In this document: positions 10,470-20,954 of the stretch, one piece after another
Position numbering within the stretch: position 1 is the stretch's first letter
Layout: every line of letters starts with the position of its first letter
Position numbers and translations under genes: made by a program
The notes under the pieces: model-generated
The model's database searches: none
The model's input: the letters and a program-made list of their open reading frames with translations, nothing else
Told to the model about the DNA's origin: nothing
Source of the DNA: Clonostachys chloroleuca
Taxonomy: Eukaryota > Ascomycota > Sordariomycetes > Hypocreales > Bionectriaceae
NCBI GenBank assembly: GCA_037952775.1
Contig: JBANAY010000003.1
Location: 13,516,001-13,580,000, forward strand
Length of the DNA stretch: 64,000 nucleotides
Direction: 5' to 3'

Positions 10470-12159
10470 ATGCGTGATCTTGATCATCGAAGACTAGCAG
10501 GTTCCGACAAACTGGCAGCAGACTATGTTGAGAAAGAACCAACCGGCTGGAGTTCAGTACCGCAAGAAGAATCGACGGCCTACAATCCAGGAGAACATCT
10601 TGAACTCACGAGGTCGAACCAAAGCTCCGCTAGCGAAAATGAAGATAAACTCCCCCTCGTCCAATGTTTAAAGCTATATCCCAAGATTGTAGCCTATTGC
10701 ATGGCAATGACTATTCCAATCATTGGTTGGGGTTATGACCTAGTCATTGTGGGCGCCGTTACGGGTGTCGAATCTTTCCTGAAAGACTATGGTACCAATA
10801 TCAAGGGGGCACAGGCCATTCCGGGTAATTGGCTTACTCTCTGGATGGCACTTTCGCCCGCTGGCTCAGCTCTCGGCGCTGTCATATGTGGCTGGTTGCA
10901 GGATCGCATTGGTCGAAAGTACAGTCTTATGCTTGGCAGCCTCATCTCAGCTACTGCTATCTCGTGTAATCTTTTTTTCGCACTTGTTCGAGGCCCAGAA
11001 TATGAAGCGCGCCGTCATCACTGCAGGTTTGACGCTGCAAGGCTTATCTGTTGGCATTATTAAGACTACCTGTCTCACTTGGGTATCCGAAAACTCACCC
11101 ACGGCATTGAGGGGGCCAGCTATGGCCTTGTTCCCAACCTTTACCTTGATTGGCCAGCTTATTGGAGCTGTCGTCGTTTTTGTTGTCAACAAGGTCGAGA
11201 GCTCAACTGGCTACCTTGGAGCATTTGGCTCTCAGTGGATTCTGTGTCTCGGCCCCTTCATCCTGCCCTGCATCATGCCTGATAGCCCGGCATACTTAAT
11301 CAGAGCAGGAAAGGAACACCAGGCACTCAAATCAGCCATTCGACTTTTCGCGCCTAAAGCGAACCCTCATGTCGTTCTGGAAAGGATTCGACATACCATT
11401 GAGGAGGAAAAGGCAAATGCCACTTCAGCCAATTACTGGACCTGCTTTAGTGGCGTTGATCGTCGACGTACCCTGATTGTTATCCTTGCCAATATATTCC
11501 CTGCTCTATTTGGCTTAGATCTCCTGTCAAACTATGTCCCATTTCTCCAAAGCTTTGGAATGGAGTCGAACACCAGTCTCATGCTCCAGATTTTTGGTAT
11601 CGTTGGAGGCATGATTGCTAATGGAATTGGTTTTTGGTTACTTTCCCGCACAGGTCGTCGCAATATGACCATGATCTCCATGTCCGTTACCGGGTTCCTC
11701 TGGGGTGCGATGGGCGTTACAGGCTTCTGGTCAAGTCCCATACTCACCTATGTGGCTGGAGGAATCATGATTGGTGTCATTGTTGTGTGCGGGTTGGGCT
11801 ACTGGCCCGCAGGATATGCTATCATGGGAGAGGCCAGCTCCCTGCAACTGCGAGCCCTTACCCAAGGTGTCGGAGGCGTCGCTGCGCAAGGCTCGTCTAT
11901 CAGCATTGCTGTCATTCTGCCCCAGCTTTTCGGCCGCGATAAAGCGGCACTCGGAGCAAAGACTGGTTTCGTTTTTTGCGGCTTGAGTGCTATTGGCGTA
12001 TTAATGACATGGTTGTGGATTCCTGAGATGAAGGGACGCAGCATACAAGAGCTCGATTATATGTTCAAGATGAAACTGCCTACGAGAGAATTCAAAAAGA
12101 AGAAAATAGAAGCTTATGAGATTCAAGAGATCTCGCCGTTAGAGGAAAACGAGAGGTAG
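10470..12159 (+). pseudogene. MFS sugar permease (maltose/hexose type), one frameshift
   Basis: Start ATG at 10470. The frame runs through a hydrophilic N-terminus, then TM1-2 (GYDLVIVGAV) and the signature GWLQDRIGRKYSL of sugar porters. At the T7 tract near 10973-10979 it must lose one base to continue as the second frame, which runs to TAG at 12159. The second part has SENSPTALRGPAMALFPTFT, PDSPAYLIRAGK (the PESPR motif), GRRNMTM, GEASSLQLRA and IPEMKGRSIQELD (the PETKG motif). The whole is about 560 codons, normal for fungal alpha-glucoside and sugar permeases of twelve TM helices in the plasma membrane. Apart from one homopolymer base the gene looks well preserved, so a sequencing error or a very recent lesion is possible. 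The substrate cannot be decided. Confidence 0.8.
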
Positions 12160-12234
12160 AGGCCAGCTCTAATAGCAGGCTGGTGGCTTAGATTAGACAG
12201 CAGTTGTTAGGGTAAAAAAACAGATAAAGTTCGA

Positions 12235-12259
12235 AAAAAAAAAAAAAAAAAAAAAAAAA
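12235..12259. repeat. Poly-A tract
   Basis: More than 20 consecutive A after the permease gene. It could be the tail of a retroposed sequence or simple slippage. Confidence 0.7.
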
Positions 12260-12456
12260 GCCTGTTCCTTTCAGCTCTTGCTCTAAGCCTTTAGATTATC
12301 ATTATAGTATGGGACTGACTGTGACTATGAGGAAATCAAGTCGCGCGGATTGTAGGTGTCGCTTTCACCGGCCATGGGATAGCGTGCACCCCCAGGTGCC
12401 GGAGCTGTCAACACAGTCAGTAACACGCATAAGCCCGCATTCATCCTATCGCTCCA

Positions 12457-12790
12457 ATGGGATCTGCGGTGTACTATGTGGCGAGCGTCTGCTGTGTAGA
12501 AATACTTGACACAAATCTTGAACAACGTTCTGGAACGAGGTTTCTGATGATCTGCGGCGACCCTGAATCCCAATGCCGCTGCAGATACCCAATTACCTCC
12601 GCAGGGGTGAACTTCAACTCTGGTATCTTTGCTGCAAACTCTTCCCCTTGTTTCTTAATCTTTTCATTCGGGCCTAACTGTGTATCACCATCTCCATGAT
12701 TGTCTCCTGCTTGCCCAAACATGAAGCAGAACGCTAATTCTGGAGATTTCGTCAAGTCTCCCCGTGCCACTGAGAATACGCAGTTGCCTT
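12457..12790 (-). pseudogene. C-terminal fragment of a BCS1-like AAA ATPase
   Basis: The minus-strand frame contains ELAFCFMFGQAG, KIKKQGEEFAAKIPELKFTP and AEVIGYLQRHWDS. These align with the last 90 residues of the complete BCS1-like gene at 52.0-53.6 kb (EIYRFMFKQPE, KEQAKLFAAKIPES, AEIIAYLQQHWDS). Only the region after the AAA core survives; there is no Walker motif nearby. It is therefore a truncated relic of a paralogue. The identity is clearly below that of a recent duplicate, so the copy is old or came from another family member. Confidence 0.75.
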
Positions 12791-13139
12791 GTCTATGTGT
12801 GCCATAATCTTTTAATATTTATCCGACTACCGTATTCCTTCCATTTGCCTACCCTAAATCCCCAAGTAGACCTTCCCTGAAGTTTGAATTGAGAATGGTG
12901 GTCAAGATTGCCAAGGATATCATGCATTCCATGCATCGAACATGGTAATATTCAGGGGGGATCGGTCATGCCATTCAAGTGCGATGCGATATTTGTCGTG
13001 AATTTCGGCAGCATAAATGCAGTCAGAGGGACCGTAGAGACACTCTTGCGCACGCCATCGGGCCCTTCGATACAATACCTGTGGAATGTACTGTAGGGTT
13101 AGAAGAGTGTTGGGTCTCTTCTTCAGGGCCGATGAAATC
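12791..13139. other. Gap between two gene relics
   Basis: No readable gene. It may be the eroded upstream half of the FAD monooxygenase that follows, but I could not find its Rossmann motif. Confidence 0.3.
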
Positions 13140-13630
13140 TAAATCACGTAGACGGGCTGCCTCCCTTGGTCTCTCCATCTAGTGGGCCATTTTCGACCTG
13201 CGCGACAATCCAGTCCCTTCGTTCTATCAAGGGAGGGTCTGCATATCTGGAGACGCCGCGCATGCGACATATCCCGACCACGGCGCTGGAGCCGGGTTCT
13301 GCATCGAGGACAGCGCTGTCTTGGCTGCACTGCTATCTCACGAAGCGGTCAACTCGCCAGCCGATCTTGAGCTAGCTTTTGCTGTCTTTGACGAATGCAG
13401 GAGGGAGAGGGGCAGTGGCTAGTTGAGAGCAGCAGGTTCATCGGAGATTGCTATGAGTGGAGAGCCGAGGGAGTGGGCAATGATTTTGCCAAGATTGAGA
13501 ACGAAATCAACACAAGGAACAGCATTATTGCCAACGTTGATGTCACGGAGATGTGTCAACTGGCAAGGGACACCTTGTCGAGAAAGTGCCGTAGCGTTGC
13601 GCGTGAATTCTCTGCCAACATATAGCGAAT
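13140..13630 (+). pseudogene. FAD-dependent monooxygenase (salicylate-hydroxylase type), C-terminal relic
   Basis: From about 13180 the plus strand reads [19 protein letters not shown], then [10 protein letters not shown], then [18 protein letters not shown]. This is the FAD-ribityl-binding GDAAH motif and the following G-x-G-A...EDA helix of the aromatic-ring hydroxylase family. Near 13395-13410 the frame changes by one base and continues [20 protein letters not shown] to a stop at 13625, a normal C-terminus for these enzymes. The N-terminal half with the GxGxxG nucleotide-binding site is not found, so only about the last third remains. Such enzymes hydroxylate aromatic acids or polyketides, which fits the other metabolic relics nearby. 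Confidence 0.75.
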
Positions 13631-13746
13631 GAACCACAAGAACGGTAGTGTGGATCACTGTTTATTAAGTCAAAGTCATACACTCGTTGCAGCTTGTACT
13701 TTATGGTTAGTATGTAAAATTCTTATATATCCAGCTATCAATTCGT

Positions 13747-14025
13747 CTAGTGGAGGCAAAGCACATTGAAAACTCGCTCACCTGGCACATCATCCAGAAG
13801 CGGAATCCATAAAAACGAGTTCAAAATAAATTGTACATCTTTCCATTTCTTGACGCCACATCTGATGTTATATTTGTGCAAGCCTCCGTTCGCCCATTCC
13901 CCACGCGCTGGGTCGGTGATGGATAATGCCCCAATCATGTAGATCCAGATCATGGCAGGAGGGGAGAGATCCAGGCCATCTACATGGCTCTGATATTTGG
14001 TGGTGAACAGCTTATTGGGAAGTCT
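13747..14025 (-). pseudogene. C-terminal tail of a fungal transcription factor, truncated
   Basis: The minus-strand frame reads DGLDLSPPAMIWIYMIGALS and later KWKDVQFILNSFLWIPLLDD. The last element resembles the usual end of Zn2Cys6 regulators (a helix with W, FLW and a D/C-D pair). Homology is weak and based on pattern only. The frame is cut at 14026, exactly where a 259-bp segment shared with 59 kb begins, so this piece was truncated by that rearrangement. It may be the lost end of the regulator at 5.8-6.9 kb or of another one. Confidence 0.35.
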
Positions 14026-14284
14026 TTCGGGGTAACTTTGATATTTATCTCCTTGTGCGTCGGAATAACAGGTATTACGAGTATAACTCCGCCAGCGACT
14101 CATCGTTCCCGGCCTCTATTGACGAAATTGTAAGTAGCCTAATGAAATATCAATTCCTACGGCTTACTTATTTATTTTCTTTGACAAAGGGAAGATCATT
14201 CCCACGCCCTGTGAGAAAGACGCCGGCCGACTATACTATGAAGGAGGATGGTAATAGTACTTCTATCTAGATATCTAGAGTGAC
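14026..14284 (+). pseudogene. Partial copy of the small MADS-like gene at 59 kb
   Basis: These 259 bp match 58996-59254 in inverted orientation with about seven mismatches and no indel. The copy carries the second half of exon 1 (RRNNRYYEYNSASDSSFPAS), the whole 60-bp intron (GTAAGT...ACAAAG) and exon 2 to its TAG. It lacks the first 30-odd codons of the gene and has no start of its own, so it is a truncated duplicate. Outside the segment the two loci are unrelated on both sides. Confidence 0.85.
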
Positions 14285-14984
14285 TTTCTATAATTAAGGC
14301 ATTGTTTTATTTATCTGTGCTTGCTCATGATCAGCTCTATGTCTAGTGGCGAGCTATTGATATCTGTAAGCGATGTGTAAGAGCGGATGAACACAGTGAG
14401 ACGCTGCTGCGAAAAGGCCGAAAAGGGCGGCTAGGTCAATGAGACGACCAGGAGTAATTAAGAAATGCTGCGGGCGAATGATACACAAAAGGCTCGTATA
14501 AGCATTGGATATTAGGCCTAATACTAAATGAGAAGAGGAATTGGACACGAGGAGCAGAAAATGGACGCGAAGTTGCTGGCGACCCACGCAGGGATGAGAC
14601 ACGAAAGCAGAAAATAGATCCTTGGAGGCTTCGATGGACGGACGGCCGGTCGTGCGTCTGAAGGCTGACACACCAAGGTCCACATCATACGCACCAATGT
14701 GGGTTCTAGCTTACTTGTGGCATTGATAGGGTTAGTTCCCAATTTGTTGACCTGTAGCCCGGACAATGGCTTAGTTCATAAGTACACATGTACAATCAGG
14801 CCTTAATTAAGACGTGCTGTGTTCGATGTACCTAAGACTTGGCTTCGATTTAAAATCTTGGCACCTCGACCCATGGTTTGGCCGCGCTACCAAAAATTGG
14901 GACTCAACTCAACCCCCGCCAAGCCCAGTTTTAGGAAGTAATCAACCATCACACCAATACCTTTAACCTGTGCAATAAGCACCA

Positions 14985-15085
14985 GCGATCAAATGCGATT
15001 AAATGCAGCTATATGCAATCAAATACAATCAAATACGATTAAAAGCGACCAGCTGCGACCAGGGCCAACGAAATGCGACTAAATA
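14985..15085. repeat. Degenerate tandem repeat, about 11 bp unit
   Basis: Units resembling AAATGCGATTA and AAATACAATCA repeat seven to nine times with many substitutions, then grade into GCGACCAG units. Confidence 0.6.
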
Positions 15086-15305
15086 CTGGGGCATAGCAGC
15101 GGGTACAGAGTACATTCCACTATACACTTACGTCATCCAAATGCCGCTTCTCTAATTTCCGCCTTACATCCGCTCGCGACACACCTCACATTGAACGGTT
15201 GACCCGATCCTGCTATTATGAGGGGGAAAGGGCGGCCATACTGCAAGCTCGCGTAAACGCTTGGCAAATCGTACGCGCTTCAGCACAGCAACCAATTGTA
15301 AAGAA

Positions 15306-15340
15306 TGCCTTGAGGAACGAAAGGCTCTTTCTTCCGCCCC
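15306..15340 (+). repeat. Dispersed repeat, GAGGAACGAA family
   Basis: About 35 bp beginning GCCTTGAGGAACGAAAGG. It is nearly identical to 38672-38707 and close to 17202-17235; shorter relatives lie at 26.1, 27.1 and 35.2 kb. No coding role. Confidence 0.7.
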
Positions 15341-16781
15341 TTCCTTCCTTCAATCGTCTGCGCCACAGTTTGCGCCACATATGAGCCCTTAAGGGATAAC
15401 GCCACAACTCGTGCGTCATAGTTTTTTTTGCACCATATTTTTCTTATTATATGTAGTTAAGACTCGCCACAGCTTGACTAAGCTTGCAGAGGACAAAAGT
15501 TGTCATCAGGATCGTCATCGTTGCCGCCTCAAGGAGCAGATCAAATGAACTTACTTCTGGAGCAGCTCCGACTTACTGCAATATTACATCACAAGAATAT
15601 ACAACATCCCGCGCATAAGCCTTATTCAGAGCTGATCGCATACCAAGGTCGCCAATGGAGGCGTTTGACTTTATTCACAGCAGTCATTCGCTCGTCATAG
15701 TGCATGGATCTACTATGCCAGACACGTCAGACTAGCAATCAACTAAATGTTTACGTATGAATCAGGAATTTCCGCGGCAACCAACATCCCTCCTATGTAT
15801 AATAGACGGCAGAGGCTATGCCAATTTTTAGGCAGAGCACACACCAGGAACGCTGTAAACCCTCGCATCATCCACTGCTTGATATTCTAATTTGCCCACT
15901 ATTCCTTATTACTTCTAACCTTTTAAGTTTTCTTGTTTTTATCGGCTGCCCTATCGGCTATGCCCAACTTGAAACTTATCTACACTCCAGCCCCAGGTGT
16001 AGATAAGCCTCCCGATAAGAAGTGTGGTAATCAAACTTTTTGGGCAAGCGCCGGGAAAGATATAAAGCATCTAGGCAAAACCGACATCCGAGGATGCCTC
16101 AACATATATATGTGTCAGAGCCAATTCTACTGCACTAGCAAAAACGGAGCGCGCTCGCGCTGATTGCTGTGCTCAATTGACTATATAGCCTGTCACTGAC
16201 ACCAACAATATGATTGGGACAGCAACTTATCCCTATCGGAAAACTTATTGGCAAACCAAGGTTCTACTAATATACCAAGCGAGTATTAGTATAGGGATTG
16301 CTTTACTTTCAGAGGGTGCTCAAGCCTAGTGGACAATTAACAATTATGTTGGTCAATGTACTACTAATTGCGTTCCCCTTTATGGGGGGCGGACCAGGGC
16401 TCAGCTATGGGCCTCTGGGGTGAGGATGTGACTACCTCCCAAAACTATGTTGACTGCACACAAGATCTCTTTAATAGCCAATTGCTAGGGAGATCCAGGC
16501 TCAGAACTGTACTGATATTCCCGTCAGTTCCATAACCTGTATAGCTGCTGCGCCGGGCGTTCAGAAAATGCCCCCCTATACCATCCCACATCCGATCATG
16601 GCTGATAGTGTCGCTTGCGATCCTTGTACCCCATCCTTTAAAAGATTACCGGATTTTTTGGTTGAGGTAGGGGTAAGTGCAAACTCGGTACCCTATGTGA
16701 ACGATATCCGCGGCTCATCGGCGGGCATCAAATTGACCGCATTGACGACGCCAAGGCAGCAATTAGGTCAGTGTGAACAGA

Positions 16782-16997
16782 TCAATGAGCTTTGGAGGGA
16801 CCGCAACTACATCGAGAAGGTCGTGCACAGCGTTGGCAAGCTGATTGATGTTTCAATAGAAGAGCGTATAGCTCGTCACGTTCGAGTTTCAGTCGGCTGA
16901 TGTCCGCTAGTAATTTGTCTTGTGTCTGGTTTGGACTTTTGGGAGTGGAGTGGCTAGGGTCATTTAAGCCGTCAGATGCCTGAGTAAAGGGTGCCAT
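16782..16997 (-). CDS. Small hypothetical protein with coiled-coil segment
   Basis: The methionine at about 16997 opens a 71-residue frame: a Ser/Pro/Asn-rich start, then a helix with coiled-coil character (KLLADISRLKLERDELYALL), then a tail with five cysteines (CQRCARPSRCSC). The helix might be a leucine-zipper fragment. No homologue is recognised. An overlapping plus-strand frame (16568-16900, 110 codons) looks less natural. This could be the 5' exon of a larger broken gene. Confidence 0.22.
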   Translation of the reverse strand: MAPFTQASDGLNDPSHSTPKSPNQTQDKLLADISRLKLERDELYALLLKHQSACQRCARPSRCSCGPSKAH

Positions 16998-17194
16998 TGT
17001 TTCACTGACAAGTTCACGAAAAGAAAAAAAAAAAAAGGATGGAGAAATATCTTTCGAGTTAAAAGTTAAGTTAAAGGATGAGCGCCTTTTAATGCTGTTC
17101 ACTGAATGACGTTCTGTTGTGCTATTTGTGACGTAGTATTTGTTGATCTATGGTGATTCATGGCATCAACCGAGTTGCACAAATCAAATTACGA

Positions 17195-17955
17195 CTGGCA
17201 GTGCTTTGAGGAACGAAAGGTTCTTTCTTCCGCACCCTGCTTTCCCAAGCTCGAACCACTAGACGATCCGTGCTCAACAGCTGCACCACAGACGCCTGCG
17301 CCTCCTCATTTACCACGATTGATTCGGCGCTGGGTATATTTTATTTAGCGGCCAAACCTGGCGATACTACACATCAAACAGCCTCAAATTGGCAGACCAA
17401 TGCTTCAGCTGCTGAGGATAGAACACTGCCACATCAAGCCACAGCTTTGTGCCACAACATTTGGCAGCCCCCTACAGCGGGCTCTGAAATTTGTTCAGTG
17501 TGCCCCGTTTCTCCGCGCCTTCTTCCTCAAACTCGACCCACGGAACGGTCCGTGCAATCCGGCTGCACCGTAACCTTTGCACCACCTGGCTTCGCCGTGA
17601 TTGATGCGCCACCTAACTCCGCCACTGGTCACGAGCAGAGGGACACTGGACAGTTTCTGCGCCACATCAAGTCACAGTGTTATGCCGTGAGGAACGAAAA
17701 CAACACCAGGCGGACCCACAAGCATGTCTGGTACCACATACCCTAAATACAGTAAACACATCCAGCAAGCTTTGCCAATTGGTCTCTGGGAGCATCACGG
17801 TGTCTGAGCATCCAATCCATTTGAAATAGAAATCTTTCTATTCTAGTTCCAGGATTTGCCTTAAGGAATGAACGCCGGTTTTTTTGCCGTGCCCTCCCTT
17901 CGTAAGCTCGTGCCATTTAATGGTTCGTGCTCAACGACTGCACTTCACCACGATC
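17195..17955 (+). repeat. Two or three degenerate direct copies of a 100-bp repeat
   Basis: The stretch 17195-17300 (beginning with a GAGGAACGAAAGG box, then AAGCTCG...CCGTGCTCAAC..CTGCA) is repeated in decayed form at 17858-17955. A weaker version occurs near 17505-17570 (CTCGACCCACGGAACGGTCC). All are in the same orientation. The long plus-strand frame 17270-17746 over these copies is low in domain signal and probably not a gene. Confidence 0.55.
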
Positions 17956-18934
17956 CCCCCGCCACAGCAATCGACAGCCGCTTCGCGCTATTCCCTTGAA
18001 CGACCACCCGGCCCGCCTCTGAGGAACTTGATTATCTGCTGAAATAGATATACTGATGTACACGTCCAACACTACGACTTCCCATTCTCCGACCGCGCCA
18101 TTTCGCGGAGGTGGCTCTGGTTCTGTACCTCGCCACTTTTCTCCAGGTCTTGCAGACCCTTGTTTGCGCTCTCATCGACATTACTAGAGCCTGGCATGGG
18201 AGCTCTTGGATGAGATATACTCTCCCGGCGTGGGTGTTGGGTTCCAGTCTTGATTATTCCAATATCGGAACCCCTCTGGGCTTGCGAAAGGGCAAAGTCA
18301 CCGGAATCGAAATACTTTCTTTCCTATATACAGTTAATGCTATACCAGAATGAGACCGAGAGATGATTAGGAGGGTGCTTGGGCACCTATATGAAGTCAC
18401 CTATATACGTACGTCCAACTGATGGTCAAGGAGATCTTGATGTGGTGCCCTTCCATAAATTTCTCGGAGACGCTCTGCCCTGTTATTAGGCGTCTGGTCT
18501 CGTGAAGCGTTAGGTATTTAGCGCTTTATTGAAGAATGAAGATATATACTCACTCGCCTCGGAATATCCCTTTATCAGGGATTCCATCGTAGGATATATG
18601 GTGCTATACTGAGGCGGGGCCGGTAAACGCTGACGGTTTAACATACACAAAAGCAAATATATATAGTTTCCCTTGGGGAGATTAAGTACGATACTTATCT
18701 ACGGTCACGATACATTTGCCACTCCCCCCACATCCTCAGTGAGCGCTTATCGATCGTGGAGGGGTCATTCAACTCACGTCATGATTCATCGCGGCTTGCC
18801 GATGATGTCATAGTCCGCCACGAGTGCTCCAATACGGGGGCTCGGAGCCAACAGCTCACGATAAGTTAAAGGTGAGCCCTTCCCTCAGACATCCCCGCCT
18901 TCTGTATAATCTTCCTACAGTTTTTGAGACAGAT
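17956..18934. other. Gap upstream of the F-box/ankyrin gene
   Basis: No gene recognised. A 80-codon frame at 18111-18353 (plus) has one hydrophobic stretch but no further support. The promoter of the next gene should be at about 18700-18930. Confidence 0.35.
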
Positions 18935-20014
18935 ATGTCGTTTGTTAGTATGCCAAACGAATTACTTCTCTGTATAGCAGAGAATCTGGAATTAGAGAGA
19001 GATATTAATAGCTTAGCTCGATCGAATCATCGCCTTCACCATTTGCTACGTACTTATCTCTATTTTCATAATGTTAAATATTCAGGAGGATCGGCACTTT
19101 TATGGGGCTCAGCACACGGGGAAGTGGCCGCAGCTCGGATGTCGTTAGAGAAAGAAGCTGATATCCAATGTATGACTGCGAATGGTTGGACTCCATTATT
19201 ACTAGCCGCGGAAAACGGGCATGGTTCAGTGGTGGAGTTATTACTCGCAAAGGATAACCTTGACGCAGACTTCAACGGAAGGCTCTACAATCGTCATACG
19301 CCACTATCACGAGCCGCAACGAACGGCCATGAAGGAATTGTGAAGCTGTTATTAGCTAGAGAGGATGTTAACCCCGACTCCATGGATAACTTCCGGCGAA
19401 CACCTCTATTTCATGCGGCACGGAAGGGACATAGTACCGTGGCGGAGTTAATACTTGCAACGGGACGTGTGAGCGTTGGCTCTCTGGACGAATTCGGCCA
19501 GGCGCCGCTATCGATTGCGTCAGAAAACGGGCATGAGGCAGTGGTCAGGCTATTACTTGCAACAAACGTTATCAATCCAGACTCCCAGAGTAGCTACGGT
19601 CGGACACCGTTGTGGTGGGCCGCGAAGAACGGGAACGATGCGGTAGTCGCGGTACTACTTGCAACGGCTGGCGTGGCACCGGACTCTAAGGACAAGTACG
19701 GTCAGACGCCGTTGTCAATTGCGGCAGAGAATGGGCACAGGAAAGTTGTGAAACTGCTACTCGAGGAGGACGCCGTTGACCCAAATTCCAGGGATAAATA
19801 TGGTTGGACACCATTGTCACGGGCCGTGGCGAACAGAAAGAAAGTAGTAATACGGCTGCTTCTCAAAAGGGGGGCTATCGACCCAGACTTCAAGGACTCT
19901 TATGGGTCCCTATGGCGGGATGCCGCTGTTATGCGGCGCAGGGAACGGGTCTGCAGTAGTGAAGCTGCTACTTGCGAGGAGTGCCGTCGACCCAAACTCT
20001 ACAGACGGAAATAA
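18935..20014 (+). CDS. F-box and ankyrin-repeat protein, 3' end frameshifted
   Basis: ATG at 18935 opens MSFVSMPNELLLCIAENLEL, an F-box-like N-terminus (residues 1-45), followed by about eight ankyrin repeats with the normal TPL..AA.NGH..VV.LLL pattern. These are conserved but divergent from each other, unlike the NLR ankyrins at 33 kb. Such proteins are usually substrate adaptors of SCF ubiquitin ligases (family knowledge). Near 19905 the frame shifts: the ankyrin sequence continues in another frame as MPLLCGAGNGSAVVKLLLAR until about 20010, while the listed frame ends in a basic non-ankyrin tail at 20014. The protein is therefore probably truncated by about one repeat. The longer frame from 18824 is less likely because the F-box pattern begins at 18935. 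Confidence 0.65.
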   Translation: MSFVSMPNELLLCIAENLELERDINSLARSNHRLHHLLRTYLYFHNVKYSGGSALLWGSAHGEVAAARMSLEKEADIQCMTANGWTPLLLAAENGHGSVVELLLAKDNLDADFNGRLYNRHTPLSRAATNGHEGIVKLLLAREDVNPDSMDNFRRTPLFHAARKGHSTVAELILATGRVSVGSLDEFGQAPLSIASENGHEAVVRLLLATNVINPDSQSSYGRTPLWWAAKNGNDAVVAVLLATAGVAPDSKDKYGQTPLSIAAENGHRKVVKLLLEEDAVDPNSRDKYGWTPLSRAVANRKKVVIRLLLKRGAIDPDFKDSYGSLWRDAAVMRRRERVCSSEAATCEECRRPKLYRRK

Positions 20015-20159
20015 TTCGATGATAGGCGTTGGCGGTCCCTTTTTAGGGACCAGTCTCCTGTACCCTCATAGCATCACAGGACTCTGGAAAGAAGTTGTAA
20101 TCTTGTCCATCTCCTTGAAGGCGTCCACGTCCTACGGTATGCCTGGCATTGCTCTATCT

Positions 20160-20480
20160 TGGATACCAGTGCCATGCCAACTATATGCCTTTGAGACCGG
20201 TACAAGCTATATGGCAAGCTTTGGGTATTAGTAGAGGGAAAACTACAATGCTCAGGTTTTTCAATACCAGTACCAGATAATACCAGTGCCAGGCAATTTA
20301 TAGCGCTTGAATACTGGTACAAGTTAAACTGCGGTGCTTGGATATTGGTACCAAAAAAACTACAATATTTTGATACTAGTACCAGACAAGATAAAAGAAT
20401 GTGGTACCAGTATCTACAAAGGGAAATCTAGGGGACTGGTAGTTTACCAACGATCATTACTTGATACCAGTATCAAACAG
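20160..20480. repeat. Cluster of TACCAGTA / TACTGGTA motifs
   Basis: At least eight copies of a short motif (ATACCAGTACC, TACCAGTGCC, ATACTGGTAC, ATATTGGTACC, TACTAGTACC, TACCAGTATC) occur in both orientations within about 320 bp, spaced irregularly 15-50 bp apart. The motif is nearly self-complementary. No gene is present. Confidence 0.6.
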
Positions 20481-20891
20481 AAATGCGGGCCCAGTGTTTG
20501 GGCCTTGAGGCCGAGCCAGAAGCCCGGTTCTGGGTCAGCCAATGCTATTCGGAATGAGGCGCTAGCCTTCCAGGCGCCTGGTTGAAGGCAGGTGGCATCT
20601 GCGAGTGTCCTTTATTTTTGTTTTGTTTTATTCTTTGTTTAGCCATTAAGCGGCTTGAGCCGCTGCGCAGGTGCGATAGCTTGCTACTTAGGCCGTTTCG
20701 TGCTTTAGTTCCAGGGACGGGCCGTCGCTAAGCTCCAAGAGTCTCAGCAGGGTCCCACTGAGATACGTGGCGTCATCCAACGGCGACCACAGTCCCGGCT
20801 TGCGGCTCGATCCCTTTGGTGCCAGTTCTTTAGATTACGCTTCACAGCTATAGATATATCTCACTACTTCCGATGACAGGACATCACCGCC
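20481..20891. other. Gap, GC-rich, no gene seen
   Basis: It includes a perfect 12-bp palindrome CCAGGCGCCTGG near 20570. No coding signal was found. Confidence 0.35.
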
Positions 20892-20954
20892 TTGTGTTAT
20901 CCAAGGTCTCACCTAGTCTATTCCATACGAAGCAAGCATCCTAGACCGGCCATG

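Larger units (their letters stand above)
14285..16567. other. Long gap with short repeats and no gene
   Basis: It contains the degenerate 11-bp repeats at 14985-15085 and one copy of the GAGGAACGAA repeat family at 15306-15340 (listed separately). Open frames such as 14354-14683 (minus) and 15500-15700 (plus) lack any domain or codon signal. Nothing else is supported. Confidence 0.4.

Noticed and set aside
14354..14766. Overlapping minus-strand frames of 109 and 80 codons
   Set aside because: No domain, two frames equally open, no start context; considered chance.
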